Origin: Glaciimonas sp. PAMC28666
GTDB taxonomy: Bacteria > Pseudomonadota > Gammaproteobacteria > Burkholderiales > Burkholderiaceae_D
Reading direction: 5' to 3'
Assembly: GCF_016917355.1 (NCBI RefSeq)
Contig: NZ_CP070304.1
Coordinates: 3,224,001 to 3,288,000 of the forward strand
Length of the DNA: 64,000 bases
Below the pieces are notes generated by a model. It saw nothing but the letters and a program-made list of their open reading frames with translations, was not told the DNA's origin and searched no databases. Shown here piece after piece: positions 20,901 to 26,960 of the stretch. The position numbers and the translations under genes are program-made. Positions within the stretch are counted from its first letter, which is position 1. Each line of letters starts with the position of its first letter.

Positions 20901-20903
20901 CAA
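11955..20903 (-). CDS. ndvB: Cyclic beta-1,2-glucan synthase (NdvB/ChvB-like), GT84-GH94 polyprotein
   Basis: Very large inner-membrane enzyme, 2982 residues, slightly longer than rhizobial NdvB/ChvB (about 2830-2870). It makes cyclic beta-1,2-glucans from UDP-glucose for the periplasm; these matter in osmotic adaptation and host interaction in rhizobia and Brucella. In order: a soluble N-terminal region; a TM pair around 435-490; the GT84 glucosyltransferase with ITLDTDTLLPRD (about 656-667) and RHRWIRGDW (about 803-811); more TM segments around 860-1040; a glycoamylase-type domain about 1340-1550 with YNAFDASLNYQYRAFG; two carbohydrate-binding sandwiches; and a C-terminal GH94 phosphorylase domain with GFRDQLQDV and SCDWNDGMDKVG (acid Asp near 2650). 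The start is a TTG with AAGGA 9 bases upstream. It is alone: no exporter (NdvA/Cgt) or substituent transferase nearby. About 600 non-coding bases precede it. Confidence 0.92.
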   Translation of the reverse strand: MKAYLNNFLGEVDHQIRHFTDRFSNNATLSKTAADERPLRAELFSALQMEQHGKLLATDHQIKLEATPDQLLPRLADNERVLMQACSLLIESVKGKRQITPAAEWLLDNFYLIEEQIRTAKRHLPKNYSMELPRLLKGPSAGFPRVYDIALETISHGDARVDPENLSRFVAAYQKVMPLTMGELWAIPIMLRLALIDNLRRVAARLAVGSEHRNLADSWADQMTAVLETDPSNLILIIADMARSDPPMVGSFVAELARRLQGQGPALALPLTWIEQRLLQSGATVEQLVLTEIQQQAADQVSISNSIGSLRFLATMNWREFFETMSIVEQTLQTDPAEVYGKMDFGTRDQYRHSVEHIAKHSHLTELEVAQLAVALAQDAASSLYRADDQTLENIDPRKAHIGYYLIDDGLLDIEKIAVVGRRGLDRFGKSASRMPLRMYLGGIAVLTTLLTGGLLYHVYLHAYPLHARKWELPIIAVLALIATSHLALALVNWLATLLATPQRLPRMDFSEGIPAEARTLVVVPSMLIHADSVDDLSEALEVRFLANRDPHLHFCLLTDFRDASSETQPEDAMLLHLAEQRIDELNEKYSPKYRNTFFLFHRPRRWNPQENIWMGYERKRGKLAQLNAFLRGGERSAFMHIVGKPEVLSNIKYVITLDTDTLLPRDVAWQLSGAMAHPLNRPFYDTALQRVTAGYAILQPRVANSLPGSNTSYFARLYGGESGIDPYTRAVSDVYQDLFREGSFIGKGIYDVDAFEHALTNRLPENQILSHDLLEGCYARSGLLSDIQLYEDYPNRYGTDVSRRHRWIRGDWQIAGWLRPRVPAADKSMPRQHNFLSTLSHWKIFDNLRRSMVPSALFLLLILGWTIFNAPFFWTVTVVGIIVLPYMIGSVLDLVRKPKDVLLRQHLKAVLDSGVNYLIQALLTLAFLPYEACYNIDAILRTLWRMLISHRRMLEWNPSSEISRHGTNDVLSSFRAMWMAPMLAVAILIGIIETDPQALLTAVPLLILWIIGPAIAWRISLPQQPTKSQLTREQYRFLRNLTRKTWAFFETYVGPEDNWLPPDNVQEQPVAVVAHRTSPTNIGMALLANLAAHDFGYILMAQLLERTDNTMRTLLSLERYRGHFYNWYDTQYLKPLQPMYVSTVDSGNLAGHLLTLQAGLNALDEQPIIGNQWLLGLWDTLSILGEAIDATDDTMDKAAQERLAFHAELANACTSPPISLDALQRVIERLTDGALTIESTLHATQSSEVGWWMRALVHHCREASATLAWLTPWMTLPHHSHWMTELPHLNNIPTLRDLLSLEIRLQQDEHRVNATITIDSDDKAMTANFSSRINSEEAATQLANIHASVAVAAERATRYIKTIARLTLELREMAQMEYEFLYDRASHLLAIGYNVSERRRDASYYDLLASEARLCSFVAIAQGQLPQENWFSLGRQLTTAGGAPILLSWSGSMFEYLMPLLVMPNFANTLLDQTYRSAVKRQIDYGAQTGMPWGISESGYNAFDASLNYQYRAFGVPGLGLKRGLADDQVIAPYASVLALMVAPEQACANLQRLTADGFQGRYGMYEAIDYTRARLPRGQSHALIRSFMAHHQGMSLLALTYLLLDKPMQQRFASDPLFQATMLLLHERVPKASAFYSNSSELAEIRTVAASTQEMPVRILASAHTPIPEVQLLSNGRYHVMLSNAGGGSSRWRDLAVSRWHEDTTCDNWGTFCYVRDLTSGVYWSSTFQPTRKLAQDYEVIFSEGRAEFRRRDAGEAYDIEMHTEIVVSPEDDIELRRSRITNRSRSRRTIDITSYSEVVLAPAAADSAHPAFSNLFVQTEILQDRRAILCTRRPRSIDEKMPWMFHLMAAHGAQIDTISYETDRMQFIGRGRSIAAPQAMLSQDALSGSHGSVLDPVVAIRYRITLAAEQTVNIDMVTGVTETRDACLSLIDKYQDRHLADRVFDLSWTHSQVILRQINATETDAQLYGRLANSIIYANSALRADASILIKNTRGQSGLWSYAISGDLPIVLLQIKDVANIELVRQLVQAHSYWRLKGLAVDLVIWNEDHAGYRQLLQDQIMGLIAAGIEGHVIDRPGGIFVRPGDQIANEDRILLYSVARIVLTDSSGTLAEQINRRGVLESRVPRLNASRSPTIEPTGRTDGTKQSVAPLIQRSDLILTNPYGGFTPDGREYVITTSEQQQTPAPWVNVLANAEFGTIVSENGIAYSWGENAHEYRLTPWHNDPVSAASGEAFFLRDEETTEYWSPTPLLSACPALRGTNARSSPYVTRHGFGYSVFEHMENGIASALWVYVATDDSVKFSVLKLRNDSGRTRKLSATGYVEWVLGDLREKSMMHVVTEVDPNSGAVFAHNPYNTDFNQRVAFFDVDDPNRTLTGDRNEFIGRNGSLQQPQALERTHLSGKTGAGLDPCAALQVPFTLADGESRQLVFMLGLSKTGSADASALVRKLRGTATAQSTLDAVHRYWDQTLGAVQIDTPDTSLNVLTNGWLMYQTIACRLWARSGYYQSGGAFGFRDQLQDVMALVHTQPDLLRAHLLLCAAHQFVEGDVLHWWHPPSDRGVRTKCSDDFLWLPLATCRYVTATGDTTVLDEVAPFIEGRLVGENEDSYYDLPARSSKTASLYQHCTRAITHGLRFGSHGLPLIGSCDWNDGMDKVGEHGRGESVWLGWFLYDVLDNFSGIAEQHGDTAFSDLCKSEAKKLQTNIETNAWDGNWYRRAYFDDGTPLGSVSNPECQIDAISQSWAVISGAGDPDRARQAMNSVDHRLVRRDAGLIQLLDPPFDKSPLNPGYIRGYAPGVRENGGQYTHAAIWTIMAFARLGDQRRAWELLDLINPVNHGQSAEKIAIYKVEPYVITADVYGVAPHVGRGGWSWYTGSAGWMYRLITESLLGLTLENNKLSFKPCMPEGWDKFSIRYRYRSTIYQIGITQLEHGQSGEVAVSMDGVLHPGSSFTLVDDQKEHMVELRIARMADAEGSSSSTG

Positions 20904-21425
20904 TTCAGGCGGTCCTTTCTGAGTATTCGGGACGCTACGGAGGCCGCATTCCCTCTGTAGCAGATAGCACAGCTCGGATTAATGCAAAGGGCTATGGGCC
21001 TGAAACAGCTACTAGCTATTCATTAGCGAATTAGGTTGAATTAGATGATTTTTTAATAATAGAACGTGTTTGCAGAAAAAGTTGCGAGAAAACAACAAAA
21101 ATTCGACAAATAGTTGACTAATAATTTACTAAAAACAAGTAAAACTGGAGAAGCATGAGACACAATCCAACTGGACCAGGGCAAATGTTAGAGGCACGAC
21201 ACAGTGATCGGCTTATAGCGGCTACAAAAGCTATTTAAAAGATGGTGCGATTGACCATAATCCTACAGGGATTAAAAAGTAAAGCAAGTTGGCAATTTTG
21301 CTGCCGTGCATGCGCGATAATTCCCTGCACGCGAACAAACCGGGAAATCGGATTCCGATGATTTATTTAGGGAAATTTTGATTAAATTTCCAGTTCTTTC
21401 CGACGATATTCTGGAGGGGAATATA
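20904..21425. other. AT-rich non-coding region upstream of the glucan synthase
   Basis: About 520 bases without a supported gene, strongly AT-rich around 21020-21140. It must hold the promoter of the glucan synthase (minus strand). No convincing ORF, riboswitch fold or repeat was recognised; a small RNA or a long regulated leader cannot be excluded. Confidence 0.4.
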
Positions 21426-21463
21426 AAAACAGGCGTTTAACCTTGAAGTTAAACGCCTGTTTT
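21426..21463 (-). terminator. Strong terminator after pepA
   Basis: AAAACAGGCGTTTAAC (21426-21441) and GTTAAACGCCTGTTTT (21448-21463) form a perfect 16-bp stem with a 6-base loop. It lies 42 bases after the pepA stop. On the minus strand the stem runs into a series of T, so it should terminate pepA; the plus strand also has a T-rich end. Confidence 0.88.
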
Positions 21464-21505
21464 GTTTCGCAACATGTTAACTACCAGTTGCCTTTTTAAA
21501 TTGCT

Positions 21506-23017
21506 TTACTTGACTAACGCTGCCCGATTAATCAGGAAATTGGTCAGCAGCGGCACCGGACGACCGGTTGCACCTTTGGCCGCGCCGCTTTTCCAGGCGG
21601 TACCGGCGATATCCAGATGTGCCCAGGTGTACTTTTTAGTGTATCGCTCCAAAAAGCACGCTGCGGTGATGCTGCCACCAGCAGAACCGCCGATATTCGC
21701 CATGTCGGCGAAGTTCGACTTCAATTGTTCCTGGTAGCTATCTTCGATCGGCATGCGCCAGGCTGTATCGCCGGTGGCTTTTCCAGCACTCAACAATTGG
21801 TCCGCTAACACGTCATGCGCATCGTCGTGGCGCGTGAATAAGCCGGAGTTATGATGACCAAGTGCGGTGACACATGCACCGGTCAAGGTCGCAATATCGA
21901 CGACGGCCGCCGGTTTGAAGCGCTCGACATAGGTCAACGCATCACATAGGACCAAACGCCCTTCAGCGTCAGTGTTGAGAACTTCGATGGTCTGACCCGA
22001 CATTGAGGTGACCACGTCGCCCGGCTTGGTTGCGCTGCCGGAAGGCATATTTTCAGTTGCCGCAATCACGCCAATGACGTTTAACTTGAGTTTCATCTCG
22101 GAAATGGCACGGAGTGTTCCCAGCACTGTGGCTGCGCCGCACATGTCGTATTTCATTTCGTCCATGCTTAAACCGGCTTTCAGCGAAATACCACCGGAAT
22201 CAAATGTCACGCCTTTACCGACCAAAACGACAGGAGCGTCTTTGACTTTGCCGCCAAGGTGCTTCAGAACGATAAACTTGGGTGGCTGGTCGCTGCCGCG
22301 AGCGACTGACAGAAAGCTTCCCATTTTGAGCGCCTCGAGCTGCTTGCGGTCCAGCACTTCAACCTCAAGCTTGAACTCCTTGGCCAGTTTCTTAGCTGTG
22401 TTTGCAAGGTAAGTAGGGGTGCAGAAGTTGCCTGGCAAGTTACCCAGGTCCTTGGTCAGGTCGGTGCCGTTCGCCAGAGCGATCGCTTGCGCCAGTGCTT
22501 CTTTGGCGGCAATTAGTTGAACCGCGGTGGCAAGAAACGCGAATTTTTTTACGCCGGCAGGAGTCGTCTCTTTTTTACTTTTTAATCCGTCGCAACGATA
22601 GTCGCTGTCACGTAAGACTTGCACCGTGGTGCGAATACCCCACGCCTGATTGCGTTCTTTAATACCGGTGTACGGTAATGCAACCACCGCATCGTTGGCA
22701 CCAAGGGTTGAGGCTACGCGTGCAACGCAGAGTGCAGCCATGGAAATAACTTTATCCGAGATTTCGCCTTCTGGGCCCAGACCGATCAACAATACGCGCT
22801 CGGCAGCGCTGCCGGAAATTTTGCGTAATAGTAGGGTGGAGCCGGGTTTTCCGGAAATATCGCCAGACTTTAACGCTGCAGTAATTTCTCCGCTTTTGTC
22901 AAGTGCCTGTGCTTCAGGTGTTAATTTTTTGTTTTCGAAGACCCCGACTGCGATACAGCCGGATTTGAGTGTGGCAATTGAGGTTTTTGCGTCGGGTGTT
23001 TTTATGCTAAAGTCCAT
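21506..23017 (-). CDS. pepA: Leucyl aminopeptidase (PepA)
   Basis: Cytosolic M17 aminopeptidase, 503 residues, the typical length. It removes N-terminal residues such as leucine from peptides; in E. coli the same protein also binds DNA in Xer recombination and carAB regulation. The catalytic half shows the two metal-binding stretches [17 protein letters not shown] and [17 protein letters not shown], the latter being the M17 signature, followed by [13 protein letters not shown] and an ADMANIGG stretch. The N-terminal half is the less conserved macro-like domain. The ATG at 23017 has a perfect AAGGAG 6 bases upstream. It is divergent from lptF with only 37 bases between the start codons, so at least one promoter must lie in or very near coding sequence. 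Confidence 0.95.
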   Translation of the reverse strand: MDFSIKTPDAKTSIATLKSGCIAVGVFENKKLTPEAQALDKSGEITAALKSGDISGKPGSTLLLRKISGSAAERVLLIGLGPEGEISDKVISMAALCVARVASTLGANDAVVALPYTGIKERNQAWGIRTTVQVLRDSDYRCDGLKSKKETTPAGVKKFAFLATAVQLIAAKEALAQAIALANGTDLTKDLGNLPGNFCTPTYLANTAKKLAKEFKLEVEVLDRKQLEALKMGSFLSVARGSDQPPKFIVLKHLGGKVKDAPVVLVGKGVTFDSGGISLKAGLSMDEMKYDMCGAATVLGTLRAISEMKLKLNVIGVIAATENMPSGSATKPGDVVTSMSGQTIEVLNTDAEGRLVLCDALTYVERFKPAAVVDIATLTGACVTALGHHNSGLFTRHDDAHDVLADQLLSAGKATGDTAWRMPIEDSYQEQLKSNFADMANIGGSAGGSITAACFLERYTKKYTWAHLDIAGTAWKSGAAKGATGRPVPLLTNFLINRAALVK

Positions 23018-23020
23018 CAG

Positions 23021-23054
23021 TTACTCCTTATCGATCCTCAATTATAGTCCCCCC
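23021..23054 (+). promoter_or_regulatory. Possible lptF promoter giving a leaderless message
   Basis: TATAGT at 23043-23048 resembles a sigma-70 -10 box, and a start site about 7 bases later would coincide with the A of the lptF ATG. No Shine-Dalgarno is seen before lptF (the sequence is ATAGTCCCCCC). The matching -35 (TTACTC at 23021) is poor, so this is a weak prediction. Confidence 0.3.
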
Positions 23055-24188
23055 ATGATTTTTCAGCGCGCTCTTCGACGCGAATTGTTGAGTACGGCAG
23101 GCGCCGTGTTCACCACGCTCTTCACAATTACCATCACCGTTATGTTGATCAAGATTCTTGGACAAGCGGCTGGTGGCCAAATCGCATCCGCGGATGTCGT
23201 CGCCCTGATCGGCTTTCAGGCGTTAAATTACCTCCCGATTATTTTGATTTTGACGGGCTATATTTCAGTACTGCTGGTCGTCACACGTAGCTATCAGGAT
23301 TCCGAAATGGTGGTCTGGTTTGCATCCGGCCTGAGCCTGACCCAATGGATTAAGCCGGTGCTCTGGTTTGGTCTGCCGATCGTGATCCTGACGGCTCTTC
23401 TCAGTTTCGTTGCGACGCCTTGGGCGAACACTCAAAGCGCAGAGTATCGGGAGCGCTTTGAGAAACGGGAAGATTTATCAAAAGTCGCTCCTGGAAAGTT
23501 TCAGGAATCAGCGGCTGGCAACCGTATTTTTTTCGTCGAGGGATTTTCGGGCGACAGTAACAAAGTTAAAAACGTTTTTATTGATACCCAGACCGAAGGC
23601 AAGAACAGCATCGTCATCGCTAAAGAGGGGACGATTGAGCAGGATAAAAAGGGCGACAAATTTTTGATTTTATCGCAGGGCCGCCGCTACGACAGCGTCA
23701 ATACCCAGAGCGATTTCCGTATCATGGAGTTTGAGCGCTACGGCACTCTGGTCGCCAGCGAGTCGCAGGCCTTAAGTGGCGACAGGTCGTCCAGGGCATT
23801 ACCAACCAGCGATTTGCTGAAAGCGCCGAACAACTTCAACATGGGTGAATTGTTGTGGCGGCTGTCGTTGCCCCTGATGGCTTTGTGTCTGATGTTGCTG
23901 GCGATTCCATTGAGTTTCGTCAATCCTCGTGTCGGCCGCTCGGCCAGTTTGATTATCGCGCTGCTGTTGTTTGTGACGTATAGCAATATGGTGAGTTTTT
24001 TTCAGGCAACCGTGGTGCAAGGGCGATTATCGTTCCTGACGGCCTGGTGGCCGGTCCATCTGGTAGTGGCAGGCTTGATTCTGTTCCTGTTCTCGTGGCG
24101 CTTGAAAGTAAATAGTCGCTATCATCCTTTAGTTGTCTGGTCGTCTATCAAGCACGCCCGTCTCATCAGAAAATCGGCGGCTTCATGA
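23055..24188 (+). CDS. lptF: LPS export permease LptF
   Basis: Inner-membrane subunit of the LptB2FG ABC transporter that extracts lipopolysaccharide from the inner membrane and feeds it to the Lpt bridge; 377 residues. It starts MIFQRALRRELLSTAGAVF, as in other LptF proteins, with three TM helices before and three after a periplasmic beta-jellyroll (roughly residues 125-290). The RFEKREDLSKVAPGKFQES region and RNIFFVEG-like stretch are typical. The frame is open 135 codons further upstream, but that part is antisense to pepA and not protein-like, so the ATG at 23055 is chosen. It overlaps lptG by four bases (ATGA), so the two are translationally coupled. Confidence 0.93.
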   Translation: MIFQRALRRELLSTAGAVFTTLFTITITVMLIKILGQAAGGQIASADVVALIGFQALNYLPIILILTGYISVLLVVTRSYQDSEMVVWFASGLSLTQWIKPVLWFGLPIVILTALLSFVATPWANTQSAEYRERFEKREDLSKVAPGKFQESAAGNRIFFVEGFSGDSNKVKNVFIDTQTEGKNSIVIAKEGTIEQDKKGDKFLILSQGRRYDSVNTQSDFRIMEFERYGTLVASESQALSGDRSSRALPTSDLLKAPNNFNMGELLWRLSLPLMALCLMLLAIPLSFVNPRVGRSASLIIALLLFVTYSNMVSFFQATVVQGRLSFLTAWWPVHLVVAGLILFLFSWRLKVNSRYHPLVVWSSIKHARLIRKSAAS

Positions 24189-25324
24189 AAGTCCTGCAAC
24201 GTTATTTCACCACGGAGATTGTGCGCTCAGTCTTGTTCGCTCTGGCTGCGTTTTTGGCGCTGTTTGCCTTTTTCGATTTGATGGGCGAATTGCAGTCAGT
24301 CGGTCGCGGTGGGTACAAGCTGCAACACGCGTTCGGCTTTGTATTGTTGGGATTGCCAAGTTACGCCTATGAATTGATGCCGATTGCTGTGTTAATCGGC
24401 ACCATCTATACGCTTTCCCAATTTGCAGCACACTCTGAATTCACCATTATGCGTGTCTCCAGCATGTCCACCAAAATGACAGCATGGATGTTGTTCAAAA
24501 TTGGTATTTTGTTTGTGGTGGCAACAGTCCTGATTGGTGAGTTTGTCGCGCCAAAAAGTGCTGAATTTGCAGAAAAAATCAAGTTAGGTGCTAAAGGAGC
24601 ATCCGTCTCCCAAGAGTTTAAGTCGGGATTGTGGAGCAAGGACGTCATTAAATCGGGCGGACTGACAGGTGAAATTATCGGTTCCCGTTTTATTAATATT
24701 CATGACATCCTTCCAAATGGTGAGCTGCGCGGCGTTAAAGTCTACGAATTCGACCATAACTTCCATCTTGCTTCGATTATCGTGGCTGATCATAGTGTCT
24801 ACGCAGGCGCGCATTTGTGGCGCTTGAGCGACGTGGTGCAGACCGATTTTGTCACTGGCAACGGGGCATCGGCCGATACGATCAACACGGCGATAGCGAC
24901 AAAGAAAATGCCATCAAAGGAGATGATTTCGGAAATCACACCGGAAATCCTGGCGGTTTTGTTTGCTGACCCGGATCGGATGTCAGCCTATGACTTGCAT
25001 GCTTATATTAAGCATCTGGCCGAGAATAGTCAGCATACGGAGCGCTACGAAATTGCATTTTGGAAAAAAGTTATTTATCCGCTATCGATATTTGTCATGA
25101 TGGCGTTGGCTTTGCCGTTTGCGTATTTACATTTCCGGGCGGGTGGCGTGAGCTTGAAGATTTTCACCGGTATCATGATTGGTCTCAGTTTTCAGTTGGT
25201 GAACAGTCTGTTCTCGCATCTGGGGCTGTTGAATACCTGGCCGCCGTTGATCACTGCGGCGGTGCCGAGCATATTGTTCCTGGTGGCGGCGATAGGGGCT
25301 TTGTCGCGGGTTGAACGACACTAG
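24185..25324 (+). CDS. lptG: LPS export permease LptG
   Basis: Second permease of the LptB2FG lipopolysaccharide exporter, 379 residues. It begins MKVLQRYFTTEIVRSVLFALAAF and has the LptG pattern of three TM helices, a periplasmic jellyroll and three more TM helices. The loop motif ELMPIAVLIGTIYTLSQFAAHSEFTIMRVSSMS after TM2 is the coupling-helix region that contacts LptB. The C-terminal GIMIGLSFQLVNSLFSHLGLL is also typical. The start overlaps the lptF stop. LptB is not in the window. No clear terminator follows; a GGCGCC repeat pair after the stop is not enough to call one. Confidence 0.94.
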   Translation: MKVLQRYFTTEIVRSVLFALAAFLALFAFFDLMGELQSVGRGGYKLQHAFGFVLLGLPSYAYELMPIAVLIGTIYTLSQFAAHSEFTIMRVSSMSTKMTAWMLFKIGILFVVATVLIGEFVAPKSAEFAEKIKLGAKGASVSQEFKSGLWSKDVIKSGGLTGEIIGSRFINIHDILPNGELRGVKVYEFDHNFHLASIIVADHSVYAGAHLWRLSDVVQTDFVTGNGASADTINTAIATKKMPSKEMISEITPEILAVLFADPDRMSAYDLHAYIKHLAENSQHTERYEIAFWKKVIYPLSIFVMMALALPFAYLHFRAGGVSLKIFTGIMIGLSFQLVNSLFSHLGLLNTWPPLITAAVPSILFLVAAIGALSRVERH

Positions 25325-25463
25325 CTGGCGCCTATGCGCGCTCGAATCAACAGGCGCCTGAAGCACTTTGTGATTCGCCGTATTATTCTGTTTAATTAAC
25401 TACATCACACAGCGTCTATGCGCATGATTGAAACTGCGAATATTGACCGAAGGCGAGACGCAT

Positions 25464-25832
25464 ATGAAAAAACAAGCATTAATTCTATTCGCACATGGCG
25501 CGCGTGCGGCGAGTTGGGTGGAGCCGTTTGAGCGTCTGCAGAAGATCACGCAGGAACGATTGCCTGGTGTGAGGGTGGTGTTGGCTTTTTTGGAGTTGAT
25601 GACGCCGCAGCTGCCTGAGGTTTTGGCGGAGTTTGCCGCAGATGGCATGACTGACATTCGGATCGTGCCGGTTTTTTTGGGGCAAGGCGGGCATGTTAAA
25701 CGTGATTTGCCGTTGTTGGTTGTTGAGGCGCAGGGGCGGTATCCGGGGATGGTGATTTCTGTTGTGGAAGCAGTTGGGGAGCAGCCTGAGGTGTTGGATG
25801 CTATTGCGGGATATTGTGTGGGGAGTTTATAG
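25464..25832 (+). CDS. cbiX: Short CbiX-type sirohydrochlorin chelatase
   Basis: Protein of 122 residues, half the size of CbiK/full CbiX, matching the short CbiX(S) chelatases that insert iron or cobalt into sirohydrochlorin as homodimers. The N-terminus reads MKKQALILFAHGAR with the conserved metal-binding His, and the second conserved stretch VPVFLGQGGHVKRDLP provides the other His. The start at 25464 follows a GGCGAGA stretch; an earlier in-frame codon at 25428 has no ribosome site. Together with cobA, which converges on it from the other side of the repeat array, it would supply siroheme for the sulfite reductase CysI. The dehydrogenase step (precorrin-2 to sirohydrochlorin) has no gene here. 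Confidence 0.85.
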   Translation: MKKQALILFAHGARAASWVEPFERLQKITQERLPGVRVVLAFLELMTPQLPEVLAEFAADGMTDIRIVPVFLGQGGHVKRDLPLLVVEAQGRYPGMVISVVEAVGEQPEVLDAIAGYCVGSL

Positions 25833-25875
25833 ATTGGGGTTGTTGGTTTTAGTCTTTGTTATTTGATACGGTTAT

Positions 25876-25924
25876 TGCTCCGTGGGGGCTTGTCGGGCTA
25901 CCCCCGACAAGCCCCCACGGAGCA
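25876..25924. repeat. 22-bp perfect hairpin (REP-like palindrome)
   Basis: TGCTCCGTGGGGGCTTGTCG and the two following G (25876-25897) are the exact reverse complement of 25903-25924, with the 5-base loop CTACC. The stem is GC-rich and very stable. No T run follows on either strand. Its right arm is the beginning of the first tandem repeat unit, so hairpin and array are one structure. It sits between two convergent genes. Confidence 0.9.
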
Positions 25925-26096
25925 GTACCCACATTAAGTAACGCAAACTGAAACAAGCCCCCACGGAGCAGTACCCACATTAAGTAACGAAAACTGAAAC
26001 AAGCCCCCACAAAGCAGTACCCACATTAAGTAACCAAAACTAAAACAAGCCACTACGAAGCAGTAACCACGTTAAGTAACAACAATCCGTTGAAAC
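25909..26096. repeat. Tandem array of four 46-50 bp repeats
   Basis: Units start at 25909, 25955, 26001 and 26047. Each begins AAGCCCCCAC or a close variant, continues GGAGCAGTACCCACATTAAG, then TAACG/TAACC and an A-rich end closing with AAAC. Copies 1 and 2 differ at one base, copy 3 at several, copy 4 is the most diverged and longer (50 bases). Units are 46, 46, 46 and 50 bases and have no spacers between them, so this is not a CRISPR. The array fills the gap between convergent cbiX and cobA. No open reading frame runs through it on either strand with a ribosome site. Confidence 0.92.
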
Positions 26097-26121
26097 AAAA
26101 CTCCGGATAACCTCGCGTACC

Positions 26122-26934
26122 CTAAGCCACATTCTGCAAAAACGACGCATCGTCAGCCAAAACCACCTTCCCAACCCGCTCCCCCAACGCCTCCCCAATC
26201 ATCACCAAAACCGGCCCCTCACACTGCACCAACCCACCCTCCAACTGCCCCAATTCCATCCGAAAAACCCGCTCATTAGCCCGGCTACAATTTTCAACCA
26301 CCACCACCGGCGTGGAAGCCAACCGCCCCTGCGCCAACAACCGTTGCGCAGTAGCCGTAGCTTCACGCCCACCCATGTACTGCACCAGCGTATCGCAATC
26401 CGGAATAGTCGACTGATCCGACTCATCCGGTGCAGTGCTCGACGTAAAAAACGCCACACTACGCGACACACCACGTTTAGTTAATGGCTGTTGCGCCGAT
26501 GCCGCAGCGGCCAGAGCCGCCGTGATACCAGGCACCACTTCCACTTCGATCCCATGCACTTCAAGCGCCCGCAACTCTTCATCGGCACGACCAAACAACA
26601 TCGGATCGCCGCCTTTTAAGCGGACCACCAGCGAATATTTCCTCGCATTGTCGACCAGCTGTTTATTGATAAATTGCTGCGCCGTCGATAACTGGCCACA
26701 ACGTTTGCCCACCAGAATTTTGATCGCTTGCGGACATAAAGCCAACATGTCTTCCGTCACCAGAGCATCATGCAAAACCACGTCCGCCTGCCCCAGAACA
26801 CGTGCGCCGCGGACTGTAATCAAGTCAGCAGCGCCAGGTCCCGCACCGATCAAATACACTTTACCAAAGCCGCCCGAGATGGCGGCGGATTCGGACCCGG
26901 AGATAAGTGAAGTAGCGCTGATAGTCGATGGCAT
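26122..26934 (-). CDS. cobA: Uroporphyrinogen-III C-methyltransferase (SUMT)
   Basis: S-adenosylmethionine-dependent methyltransferase of 270 residues that converts uroporphyrinogen III to precorrin-2 for siroheme and cobalamin. It has VYLIGAGPGAADLITVRG at the N-terminus (the GAGPG motif), then DVVLHDALV, RLKGGDPMLFGR and VVPGITAALAAAA, the SAM-binding and substrate motifs of the family, and later YMGGREA. Its length matches single-domain CobA rather than the fused CysG, so oxidase and chelatase activity must come from other proteins; the chelatase is probably the adjacent CbiX. It is the last gene of the sulfate operon, 26 bases after cysN, which links siroheme synthesis to sulfite reduction. 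Confidence 0.93.
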   Translation of the reverse strand: MPSTISATSLISGSESAAISGGFGKVYLIGAGPGAADLITVRGARVLGQADVVLHDALVTEDMLALCPQAIKILVGKRCGQLSTAQQFINKQLVDNARKYSLVVRLKGGDPMLFGRADEELRALEVHGIEVEVVPGITAALAAAASAQQPLTKRGVSRSVAFFTSSTAPDESDQSTIPDCDTLVQYMGGREATATAQRLLAQGRLASTPVVVVENCSRANERVFRMELGQLEGGLVQCEGPVLVMIGEALGERVGKVVLADDASFLQNVA

Positions 26935-26960
26935 AAGAGGTCCGAGTCTGTCTGGTTACG

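Noticed and set aside
22650-23054. 135-codon extension of the lptF frame upstream
   Set aside because: It is antisense to pepA, has no family resemblance, and lptF proteins start at MIFQRALRREL.
25909-26096. CRISPR array
   Set aside because: The units abut each other without variable spacers, copies drift in sequence, and no cas genes are present.
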